Numbered from the stretch's first letter, positions 1 through 8,985 are shown. The stretch is 36,315 bases of DNA from Patescibacteria group bacterium (GCA_019428825.1 JAHYJU010000006.1:1-36315); one strand, 5' to 3'. The notes: generated by a model not told the origin, from the sequence alone. Program-made: numbers and translations.

Positions 1-124
1 GTCCTACGATTCCTATTGATAGCGATGGCATACGAGTATTGTAGCAGTGAAGAAGAAAAATGGAAGTGATTCACGAATACCTAACGATAGAAAAAAGGCA
101 AAAATTACATAAAGCTCAAGATTT

Positions 125-754
125 TTAAACATTAGCCTCTTTATAGAATATTGATTTCTCACCGTATTTTTCAATCTGACTTTTCTTCTCTTCTTCAGGA
201 ACCCTATCCAAAATAAATTTAACCGTTTTCGAATATATATCAAATCTATCATCTCCAACTTCAGCTAAATTCACCATGTAATCAAAAACCTCCTCTGCTT
301 CTTCTCTTCCACTACCAGCGTTTAAAATCCAAAAAACCGGGATCCCGGGAAACCCCTCCTCTTGAAAACCCAGCAAATCCAACTTATCGGATAAAACATC
401 TATATCCATAAAATCTTTACTACATAACAAACCAGGAACACAAATAACGTAAGGTTTATCTAACCATAACTCATCTGGTTTCATTGGATCAGAATCACTA
501 TACACAAGTATATTTTTTTCTAAGCCTAGGTAATAATCTATGCCATTTACATTTATTACTTGTAGCCACTTACTATCATCTATCTCTTTTTCCATCTCCT
601 CCAGAGCACTTTCGTACTGTTTCCTTGTAATCTCCAACCTACCATCTTTTTTTATTTCTGCACCACCTTTTATTAAATCTGCATCAGAAATAATTCTACT
701 TTCTGTTTCCTTTATTTGTTCCTCAGTAAACTCTGGTAGTTCATTATTTTTCAT
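125..754 (-). CDS. hypothetical protein, acidic, 209 aa
   Basis: Long ORF on the same strand as its neighbours; no family recognised. Confidence 0.6.
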   Translation of the reverse strand: MKNNELPEFTEEQIKETESRIISDADLIKGGAEIKKDGRLEITRKQYESALEEMEKEIDDSKWLQVINVNGIDYYLGLEKNILVYSDSDPMKPDELWLDKPYVICVPGLLCSKDFMDIDVLSDKLDLLGFQEEGFPGIPVFWILNAGSGREEAEEVFDYMVNLAEVGDDRFDIYSKTVKFILDRVPEEEKKSQIEKYGEKSIFYKEANV

Positions 755-796
755 AATATTTTCTCCTATAAAAATTTACTTAGTAAATTATACTAG

Positions 797-1867
797 TTAC
801 TTATTGTTAATTCCAAAATTTTGATTTTCCTCTCCTTCTTTACCTAAATCTTCGTCAAGCTCAGTACGGTCCTCCTGACCTTCCCTACCTTCTAAAATTT
901 CTTGGATTATTTCAGTAATTTCTTCATTCTTGTAATAGTTACCTTCACTACCTTCTAGAGATAATTTGATTGCATTGTTTATCTCCCTTGGTCTTTCAAT
1001 ATTTGCAAAATGCCCCGCTCCTTCAACAATCAGTCCCATTGAACCCTCAATCTCTTGGTGAATACGAAGTGCGTTTTCAAGTCCCTCTTTATCCTCTTCA
1101 CCAACAATCACCCTTACAGGACATTTGATTCCCTTATCCTCAGTATAGTCCTTCCATAAGTCTCTTTGCCATCTATAGATATCTCCCTCTCTCTTTAAAA
1201 CTGTGCCTTTATTATTTTCTAGCATCTCGGAAACTAATTCATAAGCACTGTTATTTCTATCTCTCAATTGTTTCAAAGGTTCAGACTCCAACCAATACTT
1301 TCTAATACCTTCCCACCACTCGTCGTCTCTTACTTGTATTTCACTTTTATGTTCTCTTTTTTGGCTGTGATCACTAACACGTTCCTGAACAAAGGTATTC
1401 TCGCCCTCTTGTGCAAGCTCCCTAAGCTCTGTTTTTCTGCGAATGTAATAGCCGGTAGATGGATCCAAAAGAGTTATACCCTCTATATTAACTTTCCTTC
1501 TTGCTGCAGCATCCAAAGCAATACCTCCTCCTGAAGAATGACCAATCAAAAATACTTCTCTTTCCCCAAAAACCTCACCAATTAATTCTTCCATATCCTC
1601 AACATCAGTATATTTATATTCATCATTAATCTCTTTGTCTAAAGGGTCATCAGACTCACCATGACCACGTCTATCGTAAATAAGAACAGGATGGCCATCT
1701 TCTACTAGCTGGTTTATCAACTCTTCTTGAGAATTCCATGATTTTCTGTTAAGGAGTTGTCCGTGAATAAAAACGGCTGGAGCTTTTATTCCTTCCGAAT
1801 TACGTACCTCGTAGTTTATTTTTCCTCCGTTATAGTTTAATTCTTTATTTTGAATACTATTGGCCAT
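797..1867 (-). CDS. alpha/beta hydrolase fold protein with acidic C-terminal extension
   Basis: FIHGQLLNRKSW...YDRRGHGESD...LIGHSSGGGIALDAA (GHSxGG nucleophile elbow) and C-terminal EGAGHFANIERP. Confidence 0.9.
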   Translation of the reverse strand: MANSIQNKELNYNGGKINYEVRNSEGIKAPAVFIHGQLLNRKSWNSQEELINQLVEDGHPVLIYDRRGHGESDDPLDKEINDEYKYTDVEDMEELIGEVFGEREVFLIGHSSGGGIALDAAARRKVNIEGITLLDPSTGYYIRRKTELRELAQEGENTFVQERVSDHSQKREHKSEIQVRDDEWWEGIRKYWLESEPLKQLRDRNNSAYELVSEMLENNKGTVLKREGDIYRWQRDLWKDYTEDKGIKCPVRVIVGEEDKEGLENALRIHQEIEGSMGLIVEGAGHFANIERPREINNAIKLSLEGSEGNYYKNEEITEIIQEILEGREGQEDRTELDEDLGKEGEENQNFGINNK

Positions 1868-2087
1868 TTACGCAAATTATACTAGCTAATATATCTCTTT
1901 TCTATTCTTAATTTATACAACCAACCATAATTAATCTGTTCCTTAAACTACATTTAACTGGGAAATGGAATATGGAACTATAGAACTAACTATCCTTTCC
2001 TTCCCTTCCCACCCCTTTCAACAATCACCCTTTCCTTCATAGGTTTTGGTAATTCGATTGTGAAATGAAATGGAACTTTCTTAACTC

Positions 2088-2114
2088 CCCTGCCTGCCGG
2101 CAAGCAGGCCTGCC
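2088..2114. repeat. GC-rich imperfect palindrome (CCCTGCCTGCCGGCAAGCAGGCCTGCC)
   Basis: Intergenic inverted repeat standing out in AT-rich surroundings. Confidence 0.6.
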
Positions 2115-2159
2115 CTCTTGTGAAAATAGTGTACGGATTATACTCAATCTGTCCCTAAG

Positions 2160-2639
2160 CTAAAACTCATTTTTAACCCTCAATCTTTCGATACCATACT
2201 TTTCAAACTCCTTTTGATATTTTTCATAATATTTGTGCACCTTTTCAGGAAGCCAAAAATTTTTCCTTAAATCCTTCATTTCTTCCGATGATAGAGATTC
2301 AAAAAAATCCCGTTTTCCCAAACGAATCTCTAAGTTTTCCCAGAATTCTATATCATTATATTCCGCTATTATTAACTCTTCTTTTTTGCATAAATCGCTG
2401 GAAGGAAGCTTTGAGTTATTAAAATCCTGAACCAGGTCATCAAAACCCATCTCTTCAGCTTTTTCTAATACGAAATCTAGCTGTTTCTCAAACCTTTTAT
2501 AATCTTTTCCATTGTATACAGCTACTGCCTCCCTTACTGAATTTCCCACCATAAAAGAAAACAATAAATCTGCGAGATCTTTTTTTGACAACTTAGATAA
2601 AGTTTTAATTTCTTTCTTTTTATTTTTCATTGTAGTCAT
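2160..2639 (-). CDS. hypothetical protein overlapping the AbiEii toxin gene (possible third component)
   Basis: 159 aa ORF whose start overlaps the end of the AbiEii ORF (2636-2639). Confidence 0.75.
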   Translation of the reverse strand: MTTMKNKKKEIKTLSKLSKKDLADLLFSFMVGNSVREAVAVYNGKDYKRFEKQLDFVLEKAEEMGFDDLVQDFNNSKLPSSDLCKKEELIIAEYNDIEFWENLEIRLGKRDFFESLSSEEMKDLRKNFWLPEKVHKYYEKYQKEFEKYGIERLRVKNEF

Positions 2640-3349
2640 CTTATCCTCTCATAAGAATCGATATAAAATCTAATTCTATTGACAGAATCATCTATTAACT
2701 TGTTTTTAACAAAATCTCTTTGGGCTTGATCTTCCAACAGCTCACCTAAACCCAGGTGTATCGTTCTTTTGTTAAAGTTTGTTAGAATGTAGTCAGGTAG
2801 ACTTTTAAGATAATCCATGAGAGTCATTCCTGTGACTTTTTCAATTATATACCCATTGATATCCCAGCTTTTTTTAAAAAAGAAATTAATATCATATAAA
2901 TCTCTTGAGGTGGCGGCGTGACGATACTTTAAAGCAAGCAGTTTGTTTGCAAAAATATCCTCCTCTTTCATTACTAATATCGATGTACCATAAAATTCAA
3001 GGAGATCATAACTATTTATCTTCTCTATCTTTCGAGTAGAAATCTCAATTTTTATTCCGTGTTTTTGAGCAGTGTGAACAAGGTAAAAAAAGATGGTATT
3101 AGTTTTTATATGTCTATCCTTTACCTCCCCATATTTGCCGAGAATACTTGGTAATAAGTCGTAAACTTTATCTTTGACGTTCATATTTAAAAGATTAAAA
3201 TCCAAATCAACAGAAAAACGAGGTAACCCATGAAAAAAGTAACATGCGGTGCCTCCTTTAAAACCCAGTGCGCTGGAGAGCGAGCTAGTGGAGTAAACAT
3301 CATCCAAAATACTGCGCATTGTAGTTTCGTGTTTAATACGATCTAGCAT
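2636..3349 (-). CDS. AbiEii-type nucleotidyltransferase toxin (module 1)
   Basis: GFKGGTACYFFHGLPRFSVDLDFNLL (GG...R.S.DLDF nucleotidyltransferase motif) and FANKLLALKYRHAATSRDLYDI. Confidence 0.9.
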   Translation of the reverse strand: MLDRIKHETTMRSILDDVYSTSSLSSALGFKGGTACYFFHGLPRFSVDLDFNLLNMNVKDKVYDLLPSILGKYGEVKDRHIKTNTIFFYLVHTAQKHGIKIEISTRKIEKINSYDLLEFYGTSILVMKEEDIFANKLLALKYRHAATSRDLYDINFFFKKSWDINGYIIEKVTGMTLMDYLKSLPDYILTNFNKRTIHLGLGELLEDQAQRDFVKNKLIDDSVNRIRFYIDSYERIR

Positions 3350-3923
3350 ATTCCTCCAAGCTTGTTATTATACTGAAAGTTTCTTTCCTATCATAAATAA
3401 AGGCTAATTCCCTTAACTTTTCAAAATTTATATCTCTCAAATTATCGAATACAAAATCTTTTTTGATATAGATCATATCTAATAAAGCTCTCTCTTTTGA
3501 AGCAATAAAATATTTTTCATTAGCAACAATTCCTTGACTGCTAAATAAAATGCTACTTTTCACTTGTCGAAAAATCATATTCACGCCACCTACCGTCATT
3601 TTAATAGATTCCTTGCTGGCCAGTGTTATTCTACCATCCCATTGGAATATTATACCCTCCTTAAAAAGTACGGTCTCAAAAGTAATATACGAGGGTGTTC
3701 GAAGCTTGTTAGCGAGCTCCATATTATTTACAGAGCGTCCTTTAATAGCATACAACCCTCTTTTTAGTTGAATAATCTTACCAGAATTTTTTAGATAATT
3801 AATTCGTCGTACTAGGGACCTGTAATTATCGTATTTCCACAACTTATTAAAGTCCTGTGTTGAAAACACAGTCTTTGAGGTAGTATTTAAGATATCTATT
3901 AAACCTCTTGCATTATCAGTCAT
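3333..3923 (-). CDS. AbiEi-type winged-helix antitoxin (module 1)
   Basis: N-terminal winged helix (VFSTQDFNKLW...RRINYLKNSGKIIQLKRGLYAI), LRTPSYITFETVL, IASKERALLDMIYI; overlaps the AbiEii ORF. Confidence 0.88.
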   Translation of the reverse strand: MTDNARGLIDILNTTSKTVFSTQDFNKLWKYDNYRSLVRRINYLKNSGKIIQLKRGLYAIKGRSVNNMELANKLRTPSYITFETVLFKEGIIFQWDGRITLASKESIKMTVGGVNMIFRQVKSSILFSSQGIVANEKYFIASKERALLDMIYIKKDFVFDNLRDINFEKLRELAFIYDRKETFSIITSLEEYARSY

Positions 3924-4061
3924 AGGTTGACAATACTGTATAACTATAAAGGATGATAGTCAATAACTAAAAGCTTGTACCTATAAAATTAACATTTACA
4001 CTTTGATCTTTTATATAAGTTCATTTTAGCAGTGAAAGGTGAAAATGGAAGTGATAACCAA

Positions 4062-5096
4062 CTACTCATAAGTATAATAAGTAGCTCTACCCTTCCCTTT
4101 TCTTTTTATTAATCCTAATTTTCTTAATTTATAAAAATCCAAAGCTCGGGTAGATTTGGCTCTATCGGTTAATTTTGAGTACTCGCTATCAGTTATATAA
4201 CCGTACTCCTCAATGTGTTTTAAAACTTTACGATCGTGGTCTCTTAGAGAAGTACCGGGATCCGTCCCGAATTTTTCAAGCTCTTTTGACACTCTTATCA
4301 ACTCATCAATTATCCCGTCAGTAAAATATTCTAACCATTTAGTAAAATCTACATTTTTTTCAATTTCGTAATAATTTCCCTGTACCCCAACATTTTGAAA
4401 GTATTTTGTGACATTTTTATTGTAGTAATTTTCAAAACTAAACAAATTAAATGTATCTAGGCCCATATTTGCCAACAATAACTTTGTTAATAACCTCACT
4501 GTTCTTCCATTACCATCAACAAAGGGATGGATTATGACAAATTGTTTATGAAATAAACCTGCGATTATGATTGGGTCTATTTCCTCCTTATTTTTATTTA
4601 CATAATCAATTAAAGCTTTCATTAAATCATTAACATCTTTTGCATCCGGTGGAAGGTAGATAATCTCCCCATTCCTTGGATTGTTTACAACAACAGGAGC
4701 ATTCCTATAATCTCCAAAATTCCCATTTTGTAATAAACCTTTCATAACTTTTTTGTGTACATCTAGAACTAACTTTTTATTAAACGTTTTGCTTTTTCCC
4801 ATAATCTTTCGAAGATAAATTAATGCATCATTATAGTTAATAATTTCTTTTTCGCTATCTCTTGCATGTTCAGGCTTGTTTTTGAGGATCTTTTTTACCT
4901 CAGTTAAAGGCAAAATATTCCCTTCAATACTGGTTGATGAATAAACTGACATACTAACTGCAGTTTTTTCCAAATTCATTTTTATTGTTTCAGGAAATCT
5001 TCTATTATTTAACTCTGTTGTTATCCTTGTTATATCCTTTATATTGAAGAGTAATTTTGGGGTTATTGTATATTTGGGATCAAATTCCATAGACAT
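4062..5096 (-). CDS. Fic/DOC family protein (putative AMPylase), class II with C-terminal winged helix
   Basis: Fic motif HPFVDGNGRTVRLL; N-terminal inhibitory-helix motif SSTSIEGN (S/T-x-x-x-E-G/N); C-terminal wHTH-like LKHIEEYGYITDSEYSKL...LGLIKRKGKGRATYY. Confidence 0.93.
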   Translation of the reverse strand: MSMEFDPKYTITPKLLFNIKDITRITTELNNRRFPETIKMNLEKTAVSMSVYSSTSIEGNILPLTEVKKILKNKPEHARDSEKEIINYNDALIYLRKIMGKSKTFNKKLVLDVHKKVMKGLLQNGNFGDYRNAPVVVNNPRNGEIIYLPPDAKDVNDLMKALIDYVNKNKEEIDPIIIAGLFHKQFVIIHPFVDGNGRTVRLLTKLLLANMGLDTFNLFSFENYYNKNVTKYFQNVGVQGNYYEIEKNVDFTKWLEYFTDGIIDELIRVSKELEKFGTDPGTSLRDHDRKVLKHIEEYGYITDSEYSKLTDRAKSTRALDFYKLRKLGLIKRKGKGRATYYTYE

Positions 5097-5099
5097 ATT

Positions 5100-5121
5100 T
5101 TAGACGATTATTAGACGATTG
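5100..5121. promoter_or_regulatory. tandem 11-bp direct repeat TTAGACGATTA/TTAGACGATTG at the fic promoter
   Basis: Two near-identical adjacent 11-mers just upstream of the fic start. Confidence 0.45.
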
Positions 5122-5186
5122 TCAAAGAGAACTTCTAAACTAGTTACACTTTAAGTTAATAAAAACATAATAGCCGGGACTTTTAT

Positions 5187-6011
5187 TTATTTACTCTTTT
5201 TATCCAACTCTTCAAGAACATCTCCAAACAAATCAAGTTTTCTTAAATCCACAGAATCAAACAGGAACGGGTTAATTTTGGTACCAAATGTCCTTGGAAT
5301 ACCTTCGTCTTTAAATTTTTTCAGCGCTTCCTTTATCACATTTTGAACCTTATTCTTTTTCGCGAAAGATGAATCAAAACCAACACCCTGAGAATACAAC
5401 CAAACAATGTCATAGATATCCCTTGGCTGAGTCTTTTTTCTTTTAACATAAGCGGTTAACTTCTGTACCATTGTTTGATCTAATTTATTTGCCACTACAT
5501 TTTCAATAAAACCGTATTTATTGAAAAGAACTAATTCCGTTACTTGGCCTACCCAGTTATTTGTATAATCAAACTTTATCATCAGCTTTTCTCTGGGATC
5601 GGTTGAAATCTTTAAATCTTTTAGTAAATTCGGGAATCTTAAATCAAAATATGTCTTTCCCTCTGTTATCTGCTCTCTTAATTCAAGATTAAAGCCCTCT
5701 TTATGAAATCTATTAACTACATCTGTGACCAAAGATATTACTTCTTTATTTGATAACCCTAGGTTATCAAAATCAAGGTCTTCGGAAAAACGATTTAAGT
5801 TTCTGAGAAGTCTTAGACTTGAACCACCAACAAAAGACATTTTTTCTGAACCTGATAAGGAGTAAAAAATAGATATAAATTTTGATTGCAGGTACTCCCT
5901 AATTACACCTCTTTTTCTATCTACAGGAATACTGTTTTGCTTGGCGAATTGAAGTATTTGGTCGAAATTTGAAATAATATTGTTCATAATCTTAACACCT
6001 TCCCAACCCAC
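5187..6011 (-). CDS. AbiEii-type nucleotidyltransferase toxin (module 2)
   Basis: MSFVGGSSLRLLRNLNRFSEDLDFDNLG; KLTAYVKRKKTQPRDIYDIVWL. The likely true start is the internal MNNIISNF. Confidence 0.88.
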   Translation of the reverse strand: MGWEGVKIMNNIISNFDQILQFAKQNSIPVDRKRGVIREYLQSKFISIFYSLSGSEKMSFVGGSSLRLLRNLNRFSEDLDFDNLGLSNKEVISLVTDVVNRFHKEGFNLELREQITEGKTYFDLRFPNLLKDLKISTDPREKLMIKFDYTNNWVGQVTELVLFNKYGFIENVVANKLDQTMVQKLTAYVKRKKTQPRDIYDIVWLYSQGVGFDSSFAKKNKVQNVIKEALKKFKDEGIPRTFGTKINPFLFDSVDLRKLDLFGDVLEELDKKSK

Positions 6012-6556
6012 TCGGGAAAATGGGAAATATATTTTCTTAGTATATTATTGTCATTATTTGACATATATATTCTACTGCCCGATATATCTTTTATACGCCT
6101 AACATAGATGTAATCCAATAGAGCTTTTTCTATTGATGCAATGTTGTAGTAGATATTACTCTGTTCGTCCAATACACTTTTGTAACCAAAAAAAAGATTC
6201 GAATTAACTTTACTGTAAGAGAATTTTCCTATCTCAGTATCGAATTTTTTTGACGTTACTGTAGTTATACTAGTTATTGTAGACGGTATGTCAGGAATTA
6301 CTCCGTAAATATTTAACGCGTACTCTAAACTTACATAAGAGGGTGAGTAGAGTTTGTTGGCAATTACCAACTCATCTATTTTGGAATCCGGAAACATAAA
6401 TAATTCTCTTTTTATACCAATTACCTCACCTCTATTTCTAAATCTATATAACTGGGTGTTTATTTGTTCTTTTGATTCATGAGAAAATGCTTTGGATATA
6501 TCGGTTCTTGTGAATATTGGGGTTTTAATTTTTTCTTTTAGTTCTTTTAGTGTCAT
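5984..6556 (-). CDS. AbiEi-type winged-helix antitoxin (module 2)
   Basis: PIFTRTDISKAF...YRFRNRGEVIGIKRELFMFP, LYSPSYVSLEYAL, IASIEKALLDYIYV; overlaps the downstream toxin. Confidence 0.85.
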   Translation of the reverse strand: MTLKELKEKIKTPIFTRTDISKAFSHESKEQINTQLYRFRNRGEVIGIKRELFMFPDSKIDELVIANKLYSPSYVSLEYALNIYGVIPDIPSTITSITTVTSKKFDTEIGKFSYSKVNSNLFFGYKSVLDEQSNIYYNIASIEKALLDYIYVRRIKDISGSRIYMSNNDNNILRKYISHFPEWVGKVLRL

Positions 6557-6564
6557 TAATAGTT

Positions 6565-6584
6565 AATATACAATAGTGTATATT
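6565..6584. promoter_or_regulatory. palindromic putative operator of AbiE module 2 (AATATACA-ATAG-TGTATATT)
   Basis: Perfect 8-bp arms with a 4-bp spacer, ~9 bp upstream of the antitoxin start. Confidence 0.6.
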
Positions 6585-6673
6585 ATCTGTCAATAGTAAT
6601 TTCGAATAAAACGTGAAAAAGCGAATATAATTTTGTAGTATTTCTAAATTAAAGTATCTTCATAAATGAAAAC

Positions 6674-6934
6674 TCATCTGTATGCGTCTTTTCTATGATC
6701 AAGGGTATATATTTTTATCTCTTTTTTGTCCGGGTTAAAGATAAAAAGTACTCTGTAATCACCTACTCTTAGTCTATATCCATGAAGAGGTTTTTTTAAC
6801 TTTTTAACGTTTGCTGTCTTACCACTAAAATTTTCTAATGTTTTAATTTTGGATATAATGTTTTTTCTATTCTTTGGAGAAAGTAATTTTAGCTTCTGTT
6901 GAATTTTTTTCTCAACATATACTGTGTATTTCAT
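6674..6934 (-). CDS. RelE/ParE-superfamily toxin
   Basis: 86 aa; KKIQQKLKLLSPKNRKNIISKIKTLENF...KPLHGYRLRVGDYRVLFIFNPDKKEIKIYTLDHRKDAYR is typical of RelE. Confidence 0.92.
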   Translation of the reverse strand: MKYTVYVEKKIQQKLKLLSPKNRKNIISKIKTLENFSGKTANVKKLKKPLHGYRLRVGDYRVLFIFNPDKKEIKIYTLDHRKDAYR

Positions 6935-7203
6935 TCATCCATATCCTCAAGAAGATTGTCCAAAGTAATAAAAGAGTTGTCTTTTAAACTAATTGCTTTC
7001 TCCAGGTCTCTGGAATCTACATAATCTTCATAGGATTTAACAAATTCATCGTATGCTTTTGGACTTAAAAATACACCTACTTTTTTATCCCTGTTCATAA
7101 CTAACACAGGTTCTTTACTCTCTGATATTACATCAAAGGTTGGTTTGGTTTTTCTTTGAAAATCACTAACTGAAATTATTTTTTTTGGTAATGGATTTAA
7201 CAT
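6931..7203 (-). CDS. Phd/YefM-type antitoxin
   Basis: SVSDFQRKTKPTFDVISESKEPVLVMNRDKKVGVFLSPKAYDEF; overlaps the RelE-like gene. Confidence 0.88.
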   Translation of the reverse strand: MLNPLPKKIISVSDFQRKTKPTFDVISESKEPVLVMNRDKKVGVFLSPKAYDEFVKSYEDYVDSRDLEKAISLKDNSFITLDNLLEDMDE

Positions 7204-7204
7204 G

Positions 7205-7228
7205 ATTTACAGTATATATGCTGTAAAT
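7205..7228. promoter_or_regulatory. palindromic putative operator (ATTTACAG-tatatatg-CTGTAAAT)
   Basis: Perfect 8-bp arms immediately upstream of the antitoxin start. Confidence 0.65.
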
Positions 7229-7253
7229 TAAATGTCAATGAAAAGTATTATCG

Positions 7254-7979
7254 CTAATGTATTTCTTTCTCCAACATCAACAAAAGCTCATCTTTAAGAT
7301 GGGGTAACACAGTGTTTAATTTCCCGGAATCAACTAATGGGTTTAAATCCTCATTTAACAAACGGGTATCAACGTTATCTTTGATAAATTTAAATAGACT
7401 TTCTATGTACTCCTTGTAGGACATTTTTGATAAATCTTCTACAACTTTTTTATTTATTTCCAATCCTTGTGTAAAAAAATTGTGAATATCGTAAAAATCT
7501 CTCCCTGAAATTTTTCCGGTTTTGTCGAAACGACTCTTGGCAGCAATTAACTTGTTGGCAAACATTGTGTCTAATGTGTGGCCACGACAGTACGTATTTA
7601 ACTCAAGTAAACTAACCGATTCGTATTCATTGAATTTACTGGGTCTATCATTTATCTCTAATTTAAGTGTGTTTCTTTGAACTTGAGGTGTATCGTATTT
7701 TAAGAAAAATTGAAGGTGGTTTTTACTTTCATCTTTAATTAATAAACCAAGATCATTAAATATCTCATATAGAGAGTCTCTTATCTCAGACTTAAATGTG
7801 TCGTCAGGAAGATCAAAATCCAAATCAGTCGAAAAACGGTCCAAAACACCTCTTAAGGAAGCGTAAGTACCTCCTTTAAACATCAGATTGTTTGACAGTA
7901 AGTTATTAGAAAGAATTGATCTTAACAATCTTAAAAGTTGAATTTTGTGATTTATATCTTCTTTTTTTGGTGTAAACAT
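7254..7979 (-). CDS. AbiEii-type nucleotidyltransferase toxin (module 3)
   Basis: MFKGGTYASLRGVLDRFSTDLDFDLPD; FANKLIAAKSRFDKTGKISGRDFYDIHNF. Confidence 0.9.
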   Translation of the reverse strand: MFTPKKEDINHKIQLLRLLRSILSNNLLSNNLMFKGGTYASLRGVLDRFSTDLDFDLPDDTFKSEIRDSLYEIFNDLGLLIKDESKNHLQFFLKYDTPQVQRNTLKLEINDRPSKFNEYESVSLLELNTYCRGHTLDTMFANKLIAAKSRFDKTGKISGRDFYDIHNFFTQGLEINKKVVEDLSKMSYKEYIESLFKFIKDNVDTRLLNEDLNPLVDSGKLNTVLPHLKDELLLMLEKEIH

Positions 7980-7981
7980 AT

Positions 7982-8548
7982 TTAGTAACCTACAAGTTCT
8001 TTAATTTCAGATACGCTACCCCAGGTAATAGGTGATTCGTTATCAAAAAAATACTTTGGATTGTAATACTGAATATCAACTACTGCACGCTCCAAAGAAG
8101 CAATTGAGTACTTTTTTTCATCTTTTATTCCAACACGATTAAAAAGAAATTCGGAATTCATCTTTCTGACTAAAAAAGATATATTTTCATATTTAAAATC
8201 CATTTCTCTATCTCCTACTAATGTAATTTTTTTTACGTTTTGCATAATAACTCCGTTCTGACTTAATACTGTTTCTAAAGATACATAAGAAAAGGGTCCT
8301 GATAGAGCACAACCTATTTCAAAAGGATCAAGTTTTGAAGGCTCGATTTTTGAAAACATTCCTTTTTTTATTCTGTGTAGTGTTTTGTTTTGAACGTATC
8401 TTTTTAATGTAGTCCAAAGAGTATTTTTATTTGTTATACCCCAGATAGTTGCTATATCAGAACTTGAAAAGATGTTTTTGTCAGCGTTTATCAGCATTTT
8501 TAATTTATCTTTTTGGTCTATCCTGTACATATATGTACAGGATAACAT
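7982..8548 (-). CDS. AbiEi-type winged-helix antitoxin (module 3)
   Basis: IFSSSDIATIWGITNKNTLWTTLKRYVQNKTLHRIKKGMFS, GPFSYVSLETVL, IASLERAVVDIQYY. The real start may be internal (MYRIDQKDK, about 8530). Confidence 0.85.
   Translation of the reverse strand: MLSCTYMYRIDQKDKLKMLINADKNIFSSSDIATIWGITNKNTLWTTLKRYVQNKTLHRIKKGMFSKIEPSKLDPFEIGCALSGPFSYVSLETVLSQNGVIMQNVKKITLVGDREMDFKYENISFLVRKMNSEFLFNRVGIKDEKKYSIASLERAVVDIQYYNPKYFFDNESPITWGSVSEIKELVGY
8519..8544. promoter_or_regulatory. perfect 26-bp palindrome TATCCTGTACATATATGTACAGGATA at the start of AbiEi module 3
   Basis: The sequence equals its own reverse complement; it overlaps the proposed start codon. Confidence 0.75.
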
Positions 8549-8617
8549 TAGAGATATTTAAGTCAATATTTTTGTCTTAAGCTAATTTTAAACGAAGAAT
8601 ATTAATTTTTGATTAAA

Positions 8618-8938
8618 TTACAACTTATTTTTTTTCTTTGAAACATCTCTTTTACCTACATCATAATCACTTCTATACTCATCCCTTAACCTGTCTGATA
8701 AATACATTTTAATTAAAGATTGGTAAGGAACATCCTGAGCATTTGCTTTTTCTTTTATCCTTGAAAGCAAGTGATTTGGCAATCTTATGGATATAGATGT
8801 GGTAGAAGGTTTTAGATTTGGAAATGTAACCGGAACAAAATCCTCCGGTTCATAATATTCGTTTAGATCTATCTTGCTCCAAAATTCAAACTCTTCGTCT
8901 TCGCTTTTAAATTTAGGTATTTTTAGTTCTTTTTTCAT
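8618..8938 (-). CDS. BrnA/CopG-like ribbon-helix-helix antitoxin (apparently without a toxin)
   Basis: KIPKFKSEDEEFEFWSKIDLNEYYEPEDF...STTSISIRLPNHLLSRIKEKANAQDVPYQSLIKMYLSDRL. Confidence 0.85.
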   Translation of the reverse strand: MKKELKIPKFKSEDEEFEFWSKIDLNEYYEPEDFVPVTFPNLKPSTTSISIRLPNHLLSRIKEKANAQDVPYQSLIKMYLSDRLRDEYRSDYDVGKRDVSKKKNKL

Positions 8939-8962
8939 AAAGAGGATACTCCTTTTTAATTA

Positions 8963-8985
8963 ATGTATATAACGTATATATACAT
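8963..8985. promoter_or_regulatory. palindromic putative operator of the CopG-like gene (ATGTATATA-acgta-TATATACAT)
   Basis: 9-bp inverted arms upstream of the ORF. Confidence 0.55.

Noticed and set aside
13-258. 81 aa minus-strand ORF overlapping the 125-754 ORF
   Set aside because: Overlaps a longer, better ORF on the same strand in another frame; low-complexity Phe/Leu/Arg composition.
1268-1534. Antisense ORFs inside hydrolase, dnaX, cysS, frr and methyltransferase genes
   Set aside because: All lie opposite well-supported genes, without ribosome-binding sites or recognisable domains.
2088-2114. Terminator or phage attachment site
   Set aside because: No U tract and no duplicated core; better explained as a dispersed GC-rich palindrome.
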